59,477 bases of DNA from Microvirga tunisiensis (GTDB lineage Bacteria; Pseudomonadota; Alphaproteobacteria; Rhizobiales; Beijerinckiaceae), in NCBI RefSeq assembly GCF_009296175.1, contig NZ_VOSK01000015.1, positions 1 to 59,477 of the forward strand, read 5' to 3'. Shown piece by piece: positions 40,240 to 49,312 of this stretch. A program made the translations under genes and the position numbers. The notes beneath the pieces are model-generated. The model saw only the letters and a program-made list of their open reading frames with translations, was not told the DNA's origin and did not search any database. Positions within the stretch are counted from its first letter, which is position 1; every line of letters begins with the position of its first letter.

Positions 40240-40578
40240 TTAAGCCTCGCGTTCCGGTTTTCCGGCCAGCACGATGTAGAACCCCAGGCCGTCCTGCGCC
40301 GGCAGCGTCTGCAGCCGGTCGATCCAGCCGCGCTTCTTGGCCTCGAGCAGAGCCTTGCCGATCGGCTGGAAGAGGGTCTCGCCGCCGCCTTCCGGCGGCG
40401 GGTCGAGGCGGATGGCAACCGACTTTCCTTGAGCGAAGCGGCTGCGCTCCAGCATGTCCTGGATCGACGCGGCTGCCTGCTCACGCGACACGCCGCGTAG
40501 ATCCAGCACGCTTTCGGCATCGACGACGCCAAGGCCGCCGCGGAGCTTGTCGGCGTAGAATTCCTCGAAATGGGGCAC
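40240..40578 (-). CDS. Small cytoplasmic protein, unknown
   Basis: A 112-residue soluble protein. The segment SVLDLRGVSREQAAASIQDM followed by a strand (KSVAIRLDPP) and later GLGFYIVLAG resembles the alternation of Smr-type folds, but the Smr active motifs are not evident, so this is only a hint. It lies downstream of homospermidine synthase on the same strand, 58 bases after its stop codon, and ends next to a long repeat. Confidence 0.6.
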   Translation of the reverse strand: MPHFEEFYADKLRGGLGVVDAESVLDLRGVSREQAAASIQDMLERSRFAQGKSVAIRLDPPPEGGGETLFQPIGKALLEAKKRGWIDRLQTLPAQDGLGFYIVLAGKPEREA

Positions 40579-40636
40579 GGAGAGCTCCTTGACATGTCCC
40601 CTCCCCCTTGTGGGGAGGGTTAGGGTAGGGGTGTCG

Positions 40637-42064
40637 TTACCGCACCAGAACGTTCCGGAACTGCCACGGATCGGAGGTGTCGATGTCCTCTGGGAAGAAA
40701 CCGGGACGGTCGGTGAGCGGGGTCCAGTCGGTGTAGTAGCCTTTCACCGGGCCGAGATAGGGCAGCTGCACTTCGAGGCAGCGGCGGAAATCCATCTCGT
40801 CCGCTTCGACGATGCCGGCCTTCGGGTTCTCCAGCGCCCAGACCATGCCGGCGAGCACTGCGGACGTCACCTGGAGGCCGGTGGCGTTCTGGTAGGGCGC
40901 CACGCGGCGCGTCTCCTCGATGGAGAGCTGCGAGCCGTACCAGTAGGCGTTCTTGCCGTGGCCGTAGAGCAGCACGCCGAGTTCGTCGATGCCGTCCACG
41001 ATCTCGTTCTCGTCGAGGATGTGCTGCTCTTCCTGCACCTTGCCCGCATGGCCGAACATCTCGTGCAGGGAGAGCACCGCCTCGTTGGACGGATGGTAGG
41101 CGTAATGGCAGGTCGGCCGGTAGGCCGCCTTCCCGTTCTCGCGCACGGTGTAATAGTCCGAGATCGAGATCGATTCGTTGTGCGTCACCAGGAAGCCGTG
41201 CTGCGGGCCCGGCGTCGGGCACCAGGTGCGCACGCGGGTGGCGGCGCCGGGCTGGAGCAGGTAGATCGCCTGCGCGTCGGGCCCGAGCGTGCCGGCATTC
41301 TCCGGCATCCATTTCTCATGCGTGCCCCAGCCGAGCTCGGCCGGCTGCAGACCTTCAGACACGAAGCCATCCACCGACCAGGTGTTCACGAAGGTTCCCA
41401 TGGGCTTTTCCGACTTGGCGCGCTGGGTGTCGCGCTCCGCGATGTGGATGCCCTTCACGCCAACGCGTTGCGCCAAGCGCGCCCAGTCCTCGCGGCTCTT
41501 CGGCTCGTCCGAGGTCACGCCGAGATCGCCCGCGATGTTGACGAGCGCCTGCTTGACGAACCAGGATACCATGCCCGGATTGGCGCCGCAGCAGGACACC
41601 GCCGTGGTGCCGCCCGGATTGCGCCGCCGCGCCTCCATGGTGATCTCGCGCAGCGCGTAGTTCGTGCGCGATTCCGGACCCTTGCTCTTGTCGAAATAGA
41701 AACCGGCCCAGGGCTCGTTGACGGTGTCGATGTAGAAGCAGTCGAGCGAGCGGCACAGTTCCATGATGTCGACGGATCCGGTATCGACCGAGAGGTTGAC
41801 GCAGAAGCCCTGACCGCCGCCTGCGGTCAGCAGCGGCGTGAGCAGTTCGCGGTAATTGTCCCTGGTCACCGCCTGCTGGATGAAGCGGATGCCGCGCTCG
41901 TCGAGGAGTTCCTTGTGCTTCTCCTGCGGATCGATGACCACGAAGCGGCTCTTGTCGTATTCGAAATGGCGTTCGATGAGCGGCAGGGTTCCCTGGCCGA
42001 TCGAGCCGAAGCCGATCATGACGATGGGGCCGGCGATGCGACCGTGAACGGGCCAAGTGGTCAT
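40637..42064 (-). CDS. hss: Homospermidine synthase
   Basis: NAD-dependent enzyme that makes sym-homospermidine from putrescine, the usual long polyamine of this order. The 475 residues have a Rossmann start (IVMIGFGSIGQGTLPLIERH, about residues 14-33), VNLSVDTGSVDIMELC, SCCGANPGMVSWFVKQA and the C-terminal GPVKGYYTDWTPL, all typical. Putrescine would come from the ornithine decarboxylase encoded about 2 kb away. It is divergent from the MFS gene. Confidence 0.95.
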   Translation of the reverse strand: MTTWPVHGRIAGPIVMIGFGSIGQGTLPLIERHFEYDKSRFVVIDPQEKHKELLDERGIRFIQQAVTRDNYRELLTPLLTAGGGQGFCVNLSVDTGSVDIMELCRSLDCFYIDTVNEPWAGFYFDKSKGPESRTNYALREITMEARRRNPGGTTAVSCCGANPGMVSWFVKQALVNIAGDLGVTSDEPKSREDWARLAQRVGVKGIHIAERDTQRAKSEKPMGTFVNTWSVDGFVSEGLQPAELGWGTHEKWMPENAGTLGPDAQAIYLLQPGAATRVRTWCPTPGPQHGFLVTHNESISISDYYTVRENGKAAYRPTCHYAYHPSNEAVLSLHEMFGHAGKVQEEQHILDENEIVDGIDELGVLLYGHGKNAYWYGSQLSIEETRRVAPYQNATGLQVTSAVLAGMVWALENPKAGIVEADEMDFRRCLEVQLPYLGPVKGYYTDWTPLTDRPGFFPEDIDTSDPWQFRNVLVR

Positions 42065-42313
42065 CAGATCTGTCTCCTTGCCAAAGCAGAGATTGAAAAG
42101 GGTAAACGTCGATTATCGGTTTTGGGCGCATCTAGGATTGAGGAGGCCCTGGGGTCAATGCCTGGGACGGACTGCCGGGCACGACGGGTAATTTCCCTGC
42201 GGATGGCGAACGCAAGATGACAAACACATTCGTGCCTTGCTGATTTGACGCTCGACATTGCGCAACAAGGCTGCATGATCGCAGGACCTTTGTCTCTCAC
42301 CCGACCGCGACCG

Positions 42314-43543
42314 ATGACATTTCACGAACTTCTCAGGCATTATTGGCGCGTCATCGGCCTCGGCTTCGCATTGACCTTCCTGTCCTCGTTCGGCCAGACC
42401 TTCTTCATCTCTCTGTCGGGCCCGAATATCCGTGAGGCCTTCGGCCTGACGCACGGCGCATTCGGCTCGATCTATTCGCTTGCGACGCTGTCCTCCGGCC
42501 TTCTGATGATCTGGGTCGGCAGCGTCATCGACCGGGTCGACATCCGGCTCTATGCCAGCACGGCCATGCTTGGCCTGGCTGCGGCGGCCATCAGCCTGTC
42601 CTTCGCGCCCAACATCATCGCGCTGGGACTGAGCCTTTTCGCCCTGCGCCTCTTCGGCCAGGGGATGCTCAGCCATGCGGGCGTGATGAGCACCGCACGC
42701 CTGCATGAAGGCGTACGCGGCAGGGCGCTGGGCGTGGCGGCGCTCGGCTTTCCGGCCGGCGAAGCGACCCTTCCGGCCCTTGCCATCGCGCTGATCGCGG
42801 CGTTCGAATGGACCGGCGTCTGGCGCGTTGCCGCGCTCGTGATCGTGGTGGCGCTGGCAATCGGCTGGCTGCTCGGCTTCCTTCTCACGACGAAGGGTCC
42901 GGACCTCGAGGTGTCGGCACGGAGAAAGGCCTTGAACGACACGGGCCCGCGCTGGAACGACACCTTAAGCGACTGGCGCTTTCTCGCGCTCATCCCCACC
43001 ATGATCGGCTATCCGGCGATCATGACGGCGTACTTCTTCCACCAGCGCTTCATCGCAGACCTGAAGGGCTGGTCCCTGGAGCTTCTGGCCAGCAGCATCA
43101 CGCTCTTCGCCCTGGTGTCCGTCGTGGTCGCCATGAGCGCGGGCAGCTTCGTCGATCGGTTCGGCGCCGTGCGTCTCAGCCATTTCTATCTCGCAGGCAT
43201 GACGGCGGCATCCGTTGCTCTCGCCACGTTCGACGGACCGCTTCTGCCGCTCGTGTTCTTCGGCCTGATCGGCCTCACGTCGGGCTGCACCAATGTGGTG
43301 ATCGCAGCCGTTCTGGCCGAGCTGTTCGGCACCACGCATTTGGGCAAGATCCGCGCGCTCGCCGGCTCCATCATGGTGGTGGCCTCGGCCGCCACGCCGG
43401 GCGCCATCGGGCTTCTGTTCGATGCCGGAGTGAGTCTCGAAGCGATCTGCCTCGGCTTTGCCGCCTACATGGTCGCAGCCGCCGCCGTAACGTTCGCGCT
43501 GCCCAATCCGAGGGCCGCGCGGTTGCAGCCCTCGGAAGGATAG
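42314..43543 (+). CDS. MFS transporter
   Basis: Major facilitator superfamily protein of 409 residues with about twelve membrane segments. The N-terminal segment is GFALTFLSSFGQTFFISL, the loop after segment 2 reads GSVIDRVDIRLY in place of the usual G-x-x-x-D-R, and segment 4 region ALRLFGQGMLSHAG. I place the start at the ATG at 42314 because the conserved part begins there; an ATG at 42275 with AAGG before it is an alternative. Substrate unknown. It lies between two polyamine genes, so polyamine or diamine export is possible but unproven. Confidence 0.85.
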   Translation: MTFHELLRHYWRVIGLGFALTFLSSFGQTFFISLSGPNIREAFGLTHGAFGSIYSLATLSSGLLMIWVGSVIDRVDIRLYASTAMLGLAAAAISLSFAPNIIALGLSLFALRLFGQGMLSHAGVMSTARLHEGVRGRALGVAALGFPAGEATLPALAIALIAAFEWTGVWRVAALVIVVALAIGWLLGFLLTTKGPDLEVSARRKALNDTGPRWNDTLSDWRFLALIPTMIGYPAIMTAYFFHQRFIADLKGWSLELLASSITLFALVSVVVAMSAGSFVDRFGAVRLSHFYLAGMTAASVALATFDGPLLPLVFFGLIGLTSGCTNVVIAAVLAELFGTTHLGKIRALAGSIMVVASAATPGAIGLLFDAGVSLEAICLGFAAYMVAAAAVTFALPNPRAARLQPSEG

Positions 43544-43549
43544 ACGGCG

Positions 43550-44123
43550 TCAGAGCGCCGTGCGAAGGCCCGCCAGCGCACCCTGCGCGGCCGCGGCGAC
43601 GAGGGCGCCGAGATCGGGCTTCTGCTCGAAGGAGCCGGTCGCGGAGACAAGGCCGCGGGCATTGTCGAGCGCGCCCGCCTCGAGCTCGAGTGCCAGGAAG
43701 CGGTTGCGCTCGTACGGCCCGGGCAGCCAGAGGGAGCCGGTCTTGGCCGTGGAGAAGCCGAAGCGCTGGTAATAGGGCGCATCGCCCACCAGCAGCACCG
43801 CCTTGTGGCCGAGAGCGTCCGCGCGCTTCCAGCGCCTCGCGCATGAGCTTGCCGCCGAGGCCGAGGCTCTGCACGGCCGGGTCGATGGCGATCGGACCGA
43901 GCATGAGCGCAGGGCGGTTCGGACCGGCCGAGACATGCCACAGACGCACCGTACCGATGATCTCGCCGTCCCGGTCGATGACCAGGGACAAACCGTCGGC
44001 CGGCATCCTGCCCTCGCGCAGGCGTTCGCAGGTCTTCTGGAACCGGGCGGGTCCGAAGCAGGCATCGAGCAGCGCCTCGCGCGCCTCGACATCGCGGAAG
44101 ATTTCTTCGCGGATCGTGATCAT
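43550..44123 (-). pseudogene. GNAT N-acetyltransferase with a one-base frameshift
   Basis: The start at 44123 (MITIREEIFRDVEAREALLD) follows GGGAGG. The acetyl-CoA site begins normally in IAIDPAVQSLGLGGKLMREA, but after EALE near 43826 the frame changes. The second frame continues as RADALGHKAVLLVGDAPYYQ and RFGFSTAKTG and ends at the TGA at 43550-43552. Removing one base in the GCGCGCGG stretch joins them into about 190 residues of a typical YhbS-like acetyltransferase. The whole gene is 574 bases, one more than a multiple of three. It is either broken or affected by a sequence error. Confidence 0.8.
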
Positions 44124-44178
44124 GGCCGTGGCCTCCCAAAACACGTGGGGTGAGCGACAGCCCTCGCACCGACTCGCA

Positions 44179-44223
44179 GCATCGGACGCAAAAGTGGATG
44201 CCGGTTTCGCGGTCATCCGATGC
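44179..44223. repeat. GCATCG-type palindromic repeat, family D short copy
   Basis: A 45-bp element with GCATCGGACGCAAAAGTGG at one end and CCGATGC at the other, with CCGGTTTCGC in between. It corresponds to the left half of the longer copies at 27911 and 38131 and lies between the ornithine decarboxylase and the acetyltransferase. Confidence 0.6.
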
Positions 44224-44306
44224 GCCCTTTGAAGCCAGACGGCCGTCCGGGACAACTCTGTTGGGGTTGGTGCCTGCCTCATTCCACGAGGCAGGCGGGA
44301 CGTGAA

Positions 44307-45461
44307 TCAGATCACGTAGGACTTGAGCGGCGGGAAGCCGTTGAACGCGACCGCCGAGTAGGTGGTCGTGTAGGCGCCCGTGCCCTCGATCAGCACCTTG
44401 TCGCCGATCTCCAGCGAGATGGGGAGCGGATAAGGCTCCTTCTCGTAGAGAACGTCGGCCGAGTCGCAGGTCGGACCCGCGAGCACGCACGGCACCTTGC
44501 GGTCGTGGTCGCGCTCGCTGCGGATCGGATAGCGGATCGACTCGTCCATCGTCTCGGCGAGACCGCCGAACTTGCCGATGTCGAGATAGACCCAGCGCAC
44601 CTCGTCCTCGTCCTGGCTCTTCTTCGAGATCAGGACGACCTCGGTCTCGATGACGCCGGCGTTGCCGACCATGCCGCGGCCCGGCTCGATGATCGTCTCC
44701 GGAATGCGGTTGCCGAAGTGCTTCGACAGCGCCCGGAAGATCGACTCGCCGTAGGCTTCGACCATGGGAACCGTCTTCAGGTACTTCGTCGGGAAACCGC
44801 CGCCGAGATTGACCATCGACAGGTGGATGCCGCGATGCGCGCATTCACGGAAGATCGCCGAAGCGGAACCGAGAGCCTGATCCCAGGCTTCCGTGTTGCG
44901 CTGCTGCGAGCCCACGTGGAAGGACACGCCGTAAGCCTCGAGCCCCTGACGGTGAGCATGCTCCAGCACGTCCACGGCCATTTCGGGCACGCAGCCGAAC
45001 TTGCGGGAGAGCGGCCACTCGGCCCCGGCGCCGTCGCACAGGATGCGGCAGAACACCTTCACCTCGGAAGCATCGATGCCGGCCGTCGCGGCTGCGCGGG
45101 CGATCTTCTCGACCTCGGCCTCGCAATCGACCGCATAGAGGCGCACGCCAAGCTCGAGGGCGCGAACGATGTCGCGCTCCTTTTTGATCGTGTTGCCGAA
45201 GGAGATGCGGTCAGGCGTCGCGCCGGCATCCAGCGCGAGCTGGATCTCGACCACGGATGCCGTGTCGAAGCACGAGCCGAGCTCGGCCAGGAGCTTGAGC
45301 ACCTGCGCCTCCGGGTTGGCCTTCACGGCGTAGAACACGCGCGTGTCGGGGAGCGCCCGGGCAAACTTGGAATAGTTGTCGCGCACGACCTCAAGGTCGA
45401 CGACGACGCAAGGGCCGTCCTCACGTCGGTTGCGCAGGAATTCACGGATGCGCTGAGTCAT
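44307..45461 (-). CDS. speC: Ornithine/lysine decarboxylase, alanine-racemase fold
   Basis: PLP-dependent decarboxylase of fold type III (eukaryotic-like ODC), 384 residues, giving putrescine (or cadaverine). The PLP lysine is Lys47 in VFYAVKANPE. FHVGSQQ and VNLGGGFPTKY follow in the barrel, EPGRGMVG binds the PLP phosphate, and the second-subunit cysteine is in CDSADVL. AGPTCDSADVLYEKEPYPLP is typical of the alphaproteobacterial dual ODC/LDC. GGGGAG lies before the ATG. A long structured leader lies upstream. It feeds homospermidine synthase encoded nearby. In related genomes the same gene is named speF or odc. Confidence 0.92.
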   Translation of the reverse strand: MTQRIREFLRNRREDGPCVVVDLEVVRDNYSKFARALPDTRVFYAVKANPEAQVLKLLAELGSCFDTASVVEIQLALDAGATPDRISFGNTIKKERDIVRALELGVRLYAVDCEAEVEKIARAAATAGIDASEVKVFCRILCDGAGAEWPLSRKFGCVPEMAVDVLEHAHRQGLEAYGVSFHVGSQQRNTEAWDQALGSASAIFRECAHRGIHLSMVNLGGGFPTKYLKTVPMVEAYGESIFRALSKHFGNRIPETIIEPGRGMVGNAGVIETEVVLISKKSQDEDEVRWVYLDIGKFGGLAETMDESIRYPIRSERDHDRKVPCVLAGPTCDSADVLYEKEPYPLPISLEIGDKVLIEGTGAYTTTYSAVAFNGFPPLKSYVI

Positions 45462-45469
45462 GGCGCTCT

Positions 45470-45870
45470 CCCCACCAAAGGTTCAATGGAGGTCTTGTGG
45501 AGCCTCCGGATTGAAATTCAGACGATCAGGAACTCCTGCCGTCCGGCGTCAGCGAGGGAAGATGGCATCCCGCTTCGTGCGATGGAGACACGAATGGCGC
45601 GATGGGCTCTTCACCCGACGATGCTGCCTTGGATTGGATGGGGGATACTCCATCCGCACGCCTGGCAATGATAAACAAGCCTCTTCGGTGTTGACCTTTG
45701 GAGGGCCAACGAGACCAAAAAAGCCCGTTCGTCGTTGCTTTAAGTCGCGTCCCCCGTTGAGAACGAGGTGCGCCGGTTTTCGCCTCCGGCTGCCGGTTAG
45801 GGGTATCGAGAGCTAGTTCGCTCTCGGGCGGCTGTCCGGCCTCTTGTCCGGATGCCCACCAACCGACACA
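45470..45870 (-). ncRNA. Probable speF-type leader RNA of ornithine decarboxylase
   Basis: The 640-base region before the decarboxylase holds no convincing gene. On the minus strand it contains a TCCGG/CCGGA hairpin (45852-45835), directly followed by a 6-bp GAGAGC/GCTCTC hairpin (45825-45808), then a CGTT/AACG hairpin, a GGATGG/CCATCC hairpin around 45655-45636, and GGAGG/CCTCC close to the start codon. Alphaproteobacteria are known to carry the speF RNA motif in front of this gene, and position, length and the CATCCGGACAAGAGGCCGG-type element fit. The class is assigned from memory, and the borders are approximate. Confidence 0.55.
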
Positions 45871-46105
45871 CGACCACAGGCACGTGCGAAATTGGGCAAG
45901 GCTGAGATAAGCGCATTCGCCCCCTATCACAAGAGTTTTTCGGACCCCTCCCAGGATTTTTTTAACCCTGCCGGGACCTGTGTCTTGCCGGCATCACCAT
46001 TCACCTTCCATTAAGCGGGACAGGTACACGGAAGAGGGTCTGGCCCCATATTGCTATCCCTGAATTCCGGCCATTTTCCTCTTGAGACGAGAACGCTCCG
46101 CAGCC

Positions 46106-47677
46106 ATGACGAACCTGTCCCGCCGTATCCTCCTGCAAAGCCTGCTCGCAGCCACCGCGCTGCCCGCTTTATACCGGCAGAGCTGGGCGCAGCAGCAGAC
46201 CGGCGTGCCGGCGCCCAATCCGTTCCATTACGAGGATGTGGTGCGCCGGGCCCGCGAGTTGGCGGCCGTGCCGTATGAGGCCCCTTCGGGACAACTGCCC
46301 GAGCCTCTCAACCGGCTCAGCTTCGACGATTATCGGGACATCCGCTTCCGCCCCGAGAAGGCCCTGCTCGGGTCCGGCAACGGGCCGTTCCGGATGCAGC
46401 TCTTCCATCTCGGCTTCCTCTACCAGCGCCCGGTGACGGTGAACATCATCCGCGACGGAGTGCCCACGCCGGTGCCGTATCAGCGGGAGCTGTTCGATTA
46501 CGGTCGCAACAAGATCGAGCGGCCGCTGCCCGTCAATCTTGGCTTTGCAGGCTTTCGCCTCCACTACCCTCTGAACAATCCGAAGGTGCTGGACGAGGTC
46601 ATCGCCTTTCTCGGCGCGAGCTACTTCCGCTTCCTGGGATCGGAGCAGAAATTCGGCCTCTCGGCGCGGGGCCTCGCGATCAACGTGGAAGGCGGCGAAG
46701 CGGAGGAGTTCCCGCATTTCCGTGAATTCTGGGTCGAGATGCCCAAGCCCAACGACGAGCGGGCCATCGTCTTCGCGCTTCTCGACAGCCCATCCGTGGC
46801 GGGCGCCTATCGCTTCGAGATCTACCCGTCCAAGGAAACAACCCTCGACGTCACGGCGACGTTGTTCCCGCGCCAGACCATCACCAATGTGGGTGTCGCT
46901 CCCCTCACCTCCATGTTCTTCGAGGGCGAGAACGACCGGAAACCGACGGACGACTACCGCCTCGAAATCCACGATTCGGACGGGCTTCTCATGCAATCGG
47001 GCGCGGGCGAGTGGATCTGGCGGCCTTTACGCAACCCGAACGCCAAGACGATCTCGTCCTTCAGCGACAACAACCCGCGCGGCTTCGGCCTGATGCAGCG
47101 CGACCGGATGTTCGAGAATTATCAGGATCTCGAAGCCACCTACCATCAGCGTCCCGGCTACTGGGTCGAGCCCATCGGGCAATGGGGCGAGGGCTGGGTC
47201 GAGCTGGTTGAGATTCCAACCCCCGACGAGACCCACGACAACATCGTGGCCTATTGGCAGCCGAACCGGCCCTTCGAGCCGGGGCAGGAGGTCGTTCTGT
47301 CCTATCGCCTGCGCGCCGCATCGGCGATCGGGGCCATGCATCCGGGCGGCAAGGTGATCAACACCTTCCAGGCGCCTCCCCGCGCCAGCGGATCGAACGC
47401 GCCGAGCGACCCCCGGCACCGCCGCTTCATCGTCGACTTCGCGGGCGGCAACCTGCCTTACTATCTCGGCGCTCCGGAGCAGGTGCAGCTCGTGCCCTCC
47501 ACCTCGGCCGGCCAGATCACTAATACCTTCATCATGCCCAACAGCCACACGAACGGCTTCAGGGCCGCCATCGACGTGAGGCTGGAGCCGGGGCAATCCA
47601 CGGATCTCCGCGCCTTCCTGCGCGCCGGCAACCGGGCGCTGACGGAGACCTGGACCTATCCCTGGTTTGTCGAGTGA
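46106..47677 (+). CDS. Tat-exported glucan biosynthesis protein, OpgG/OpgD family (copy 2)
   Basis: Paralogue of the protein at 32176-33753, 523 residues. The Tat-like signal is SRRILLQSLLAATALPALYR followed by SWAQ; the twin arginines are followed by ILLQ. Matching blocks include FHYEDVVRRARELA, VIAFLGASYFRFLGSEQKFG, LEIHDSDGLLMQSGAGEWIW, GLMQRDRMFENYQDLE and WGEGWVELVEIPT. It acts in the periplasm on osmoregulated glucans. It is divergent from the ornithine decarboxylase and its leader. I start at the ATG at 46106, close before the twin arginines. Confidence 0.87.
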   Translation: MTNLSRRILLQSLLAATALPALYRQSWAQQQTGVPAPNPFHYEDVVRRARELAAVPYEAPSGQLPEPLNRLSFDDYRDIRFRPEKALLGSGNGPFRMQLFHLGFLYQRPVTVNIIRDGVPTPVPYQRELFDYGRNKIERPLPVNLGFAGFRLHYPLNNPKVLDEVIAFLGASYFRFLGSEQKFGLSARGLAINVEGGEAEEFPHFREFWVEMPKPNDERAIVFALLDSPSVAGAYRFEIYPSKETTLDVTATLFPRQTITNVGVAPLTSMFFEGENDRKPTDDYRLEIHDSDGLLMQSGAGEWIWRPLRNPNAKTISSFSDNNPRGFGLMQRDRMFENYQDLEATYHQRPGYWVEPIGQWGEGWVELVEIPTPDETHDNIVAYWQPNRPFEPGQEVVLSYRLRAASAIGAMHPGGKVINTFQAPPRASGSNAPSDPRHRRFIVDFAGGNLPYYLGAPEQVQLVPSTSAGQITNTFIMPNSHTNGFRAAIDVRLEPGQSTDLRAFLRAGNRALTETWTYPWFVE

Positions 47678-47806
47678 TCCGCCGCTGACGCCTTGTCACC
47701 CCGGTGGTCAACAGGACCGGGAGAAGACCCACGAGCAGCCGCTGAGCTCAGGGATTTCCATCCCTGCGATGGCTGCGCGTGTGGCGGGAATGACACCCAC
47801 CCCGTC

Positions 47807-47889
47807 ATGGCCGGGCCTGTCCCGGCCATCCCGATGCGGAAAAGTGCTGCGCTTCACCCAATCGGGATCACCGGGACAAGCCCGGTGAT
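47807..47889. repeat. REP-type double palindrome, family A copy 2
   Basis: Two perfect 9-bp hairpins with 5-base loops (47807-47829 and 47867-47889) flank CCCGAT (47830-47835) and ATCGGG (47861-47866). The layout equals copy 1 at 20758-20840 but with the ATGGCCGGG and ATCACCGG hairpins in the opposite order. The centre contains GCGGAAAAGTG, a motif of the family D repeats. Confidence 0.85.
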
Positions 47890-47948
47890 GACGTGGAGAA
47901 TGTCAGGGCCGAACGTAGTCCACCGATCCGCGCTTTCAGACACAGCCC

Positions 47949-48043
47949 CATCCTGAGAAGCCGCTGCAAGCGGCGTCTCGAAGGAGGCTCCAGTGCACGC
48001 TGGAGACGCCCTCGGCCTTCGTGACGCTTCGCTTCTCAGGATG
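47949..48043. repeat. Cruciform repeat, family B copy 2
   Basis: An outer inverted repeat CATCCTGAGAAGC (47949-47961) and GCTTCTCAGGATG (48031-48043) encloses CCGCT/AGCGG and CTCCAG/CTGGAG hairpins. It shares CATCCTGAG and CGTCTCGAAGGAGG with copy 1 at 40118. Confidence 0.75.
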
Positions 48044-48112
48044 AGGGCTTCGGAACGCCGAACCCAGGCCAAACCTGCAGGATAAGGGCTGGGGGAGCGC
48101 GCGACGACAGGG

Positions 48113-48134
48113 ATCACCGGTCCGGGCCGGTGAT
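48113..48134. repeat. Single REP hairpin, family A partial copy
   Basis: ATCACCGG (48113-48120) and CCGGTGAT (48127-48134) form a perfect 8-bp hairpin with a 6-base loop. It equals one arm of the double elements at 20758 and 47807. Confidence 0.6.
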
Positions 48135-48271
48135 AACGTGGAAAGGGCGTATCGGTGGATCCTGCTCCATCCCCGGGCGGCACGAAGACCTTGCCAAGCA
48201 CGGCTGAACCGCGCAGAAGCTGTGCCTCGGATCGCAGGCGGTTTGTCCTGCCTGGCCGAAAGTGAGTGCCG

Positions 48272-49276
48272 ATGAAGCTGAACGCCTGGATCACGGGAGC
48301 GATCGCAGCCTGCTTGGGTGGAAGCGCCCTGGCGCAGCAGCCTCTGACGGAGGTGACCTTCGGCACCAATTGGATCGCCCAGGGCGAGCATGGCGGCTAT
48401 TACCAGGCCGTCGCCGACGGGACCTACGAGACATACGGTCTCAAGGTCACCATCGTGCCCGGCGGCCCCCGTGCCAGCAACCGCATGCTCATGACCGTCG
48501 GCAAGCTCGACTTCTACATGGGCGGCAGCATGATTCAGGCCTTCTCGGCGGTGGAGAAGGATATCCCTACCATCGTGGTCGCGGCCCATTTCCAGAAGGA
48601 GCCGCAGGTTCTCCTCAGCCATCCGGGCCAGGGGCTCGACACCTTCGCCGACCTCAAGAAGTCCAATGACATTCTTCTGTCCAAGGATGGTGTCGCCACC
48701 TTCTTCCAGTGGATGAAAGTCGAGTACGGCTTCAAGGACGAGCAGGTGAAGCCTTACGGCTTCAACCCGGCGCCCTTCATCGCAAACAAGGCGTCGGTGC
48801 AGCAGGGCTATGTCACTTCCGAGCCGCTGACCATCGAGAAGGCCGCAGGCTTCAGGCCCAACGTGTTCCTGCTCGCCGATCACGGCTTCAGCACCTATTC
48901 CACCACCGTGGAGACGCGCCGCGAGGTCGTGGAGAGGAATCCCGATCTCGTGCAACGCTTCGTCGATGCTTCGACCATCGGCTGGTATCGTTATCTCTAC
49001 GGCGACAACACGAAAGCGAAAGAGCTCATCAAGCGCGACAACCCGGAAATGACGGAGGAACTCCTCGCCTATTCCCGCACCAAGATGAAGAAATATGGCA
49101 TCGTCGATTCCGGCGACACCGCAAGCCTCGGCATCGGCGCCATGACGGATGCGCGCATGAAGGACTTCTTCGACAAGATGGTGAAGGCCGGTCTCTTCAA
49201 GGCGGATCTCGATTACAGACAAGCCTATACGCTCCGGTTCGTGAACAAGGGCGTGGGGCTGAACCTGAAGCAGTAA
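48272..49276 (+). CDS. ABC transporter substrate-binding protein, NMT1/SsuA type
   Basis: Periplasmic binding protein of 334 residues. The signal peptide (WITGAIAACLGGSALAQ) ends near residue 22. The mature part begins VTFGTNWIAQGEHGGYYQAV, the pattern of the NMT1/THI5-like family that binds thiamine precursors, sulfonates, nitrate and related small molecules. An ATPase gene follows after 36 bases and a permease after that. The substrate is not shown by the sequence; a GTG two codons upstream (48266) is an alternative start. Confidence 0.87.
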   Translation: MKLNAWITGAIAACLGGSALAQQPLTEVTFGTNWIAQGEHGGYYQAVADGTYETYGLKVTIVPGGPRASNRMLMTVGKLDFYMGGSMIQAFSAVEKDIPTIVVAAHFQKEPQVLLSHPGQGLDTFADLKKSNDILLSKDGVATFFQWMKVEYGFKDEQVKPYGFNPAPFIANKASVQQGYVTSEPLTIEKAAGFRPNVFLLADHGFSTYSTTVETRREVVERNPDLVQRFVDASTIGWYRYLYGDNTKAKELIKRDNPEMTEELLAYSRTKMKKYGIVDSGDTASLGIGAMTDARMKDFFDKMVKAGLFKADLDYRQAYTLRFVNKGVGLNLKQ

Positions 49277-49312
49277 GAGGAGAGCGACGCCGTTTCCCGT
49301 GTCGCCGCACCC

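Larger units (their letters stand above)
47678..48271. other. Repeat-rich intergenic region
   Basis: About 590 bases without a convincing gene. It holds three palindromic repeats, annotated separately at 47807-47889, 47949-48043 and 48113-48134. The rest shows nothing recognisable apart from the promoter region of the following binding protein gene. Confidence 0.7.

Noticed and set aside
40240..40578. Assigning the 112-residue protein to the Smr family
   Set aside because: Only the DLRG-like start is suggestive; the characteristic GxG and HG motifs are not visible.
45526..45930. A 134-codon minus-strand frame upstream of the ornithine decarboxylase
   Set aside because: It lies across the hairpins of the probable leader RNA, shows no domain and has unusual Trp/Cys-rich start composition.
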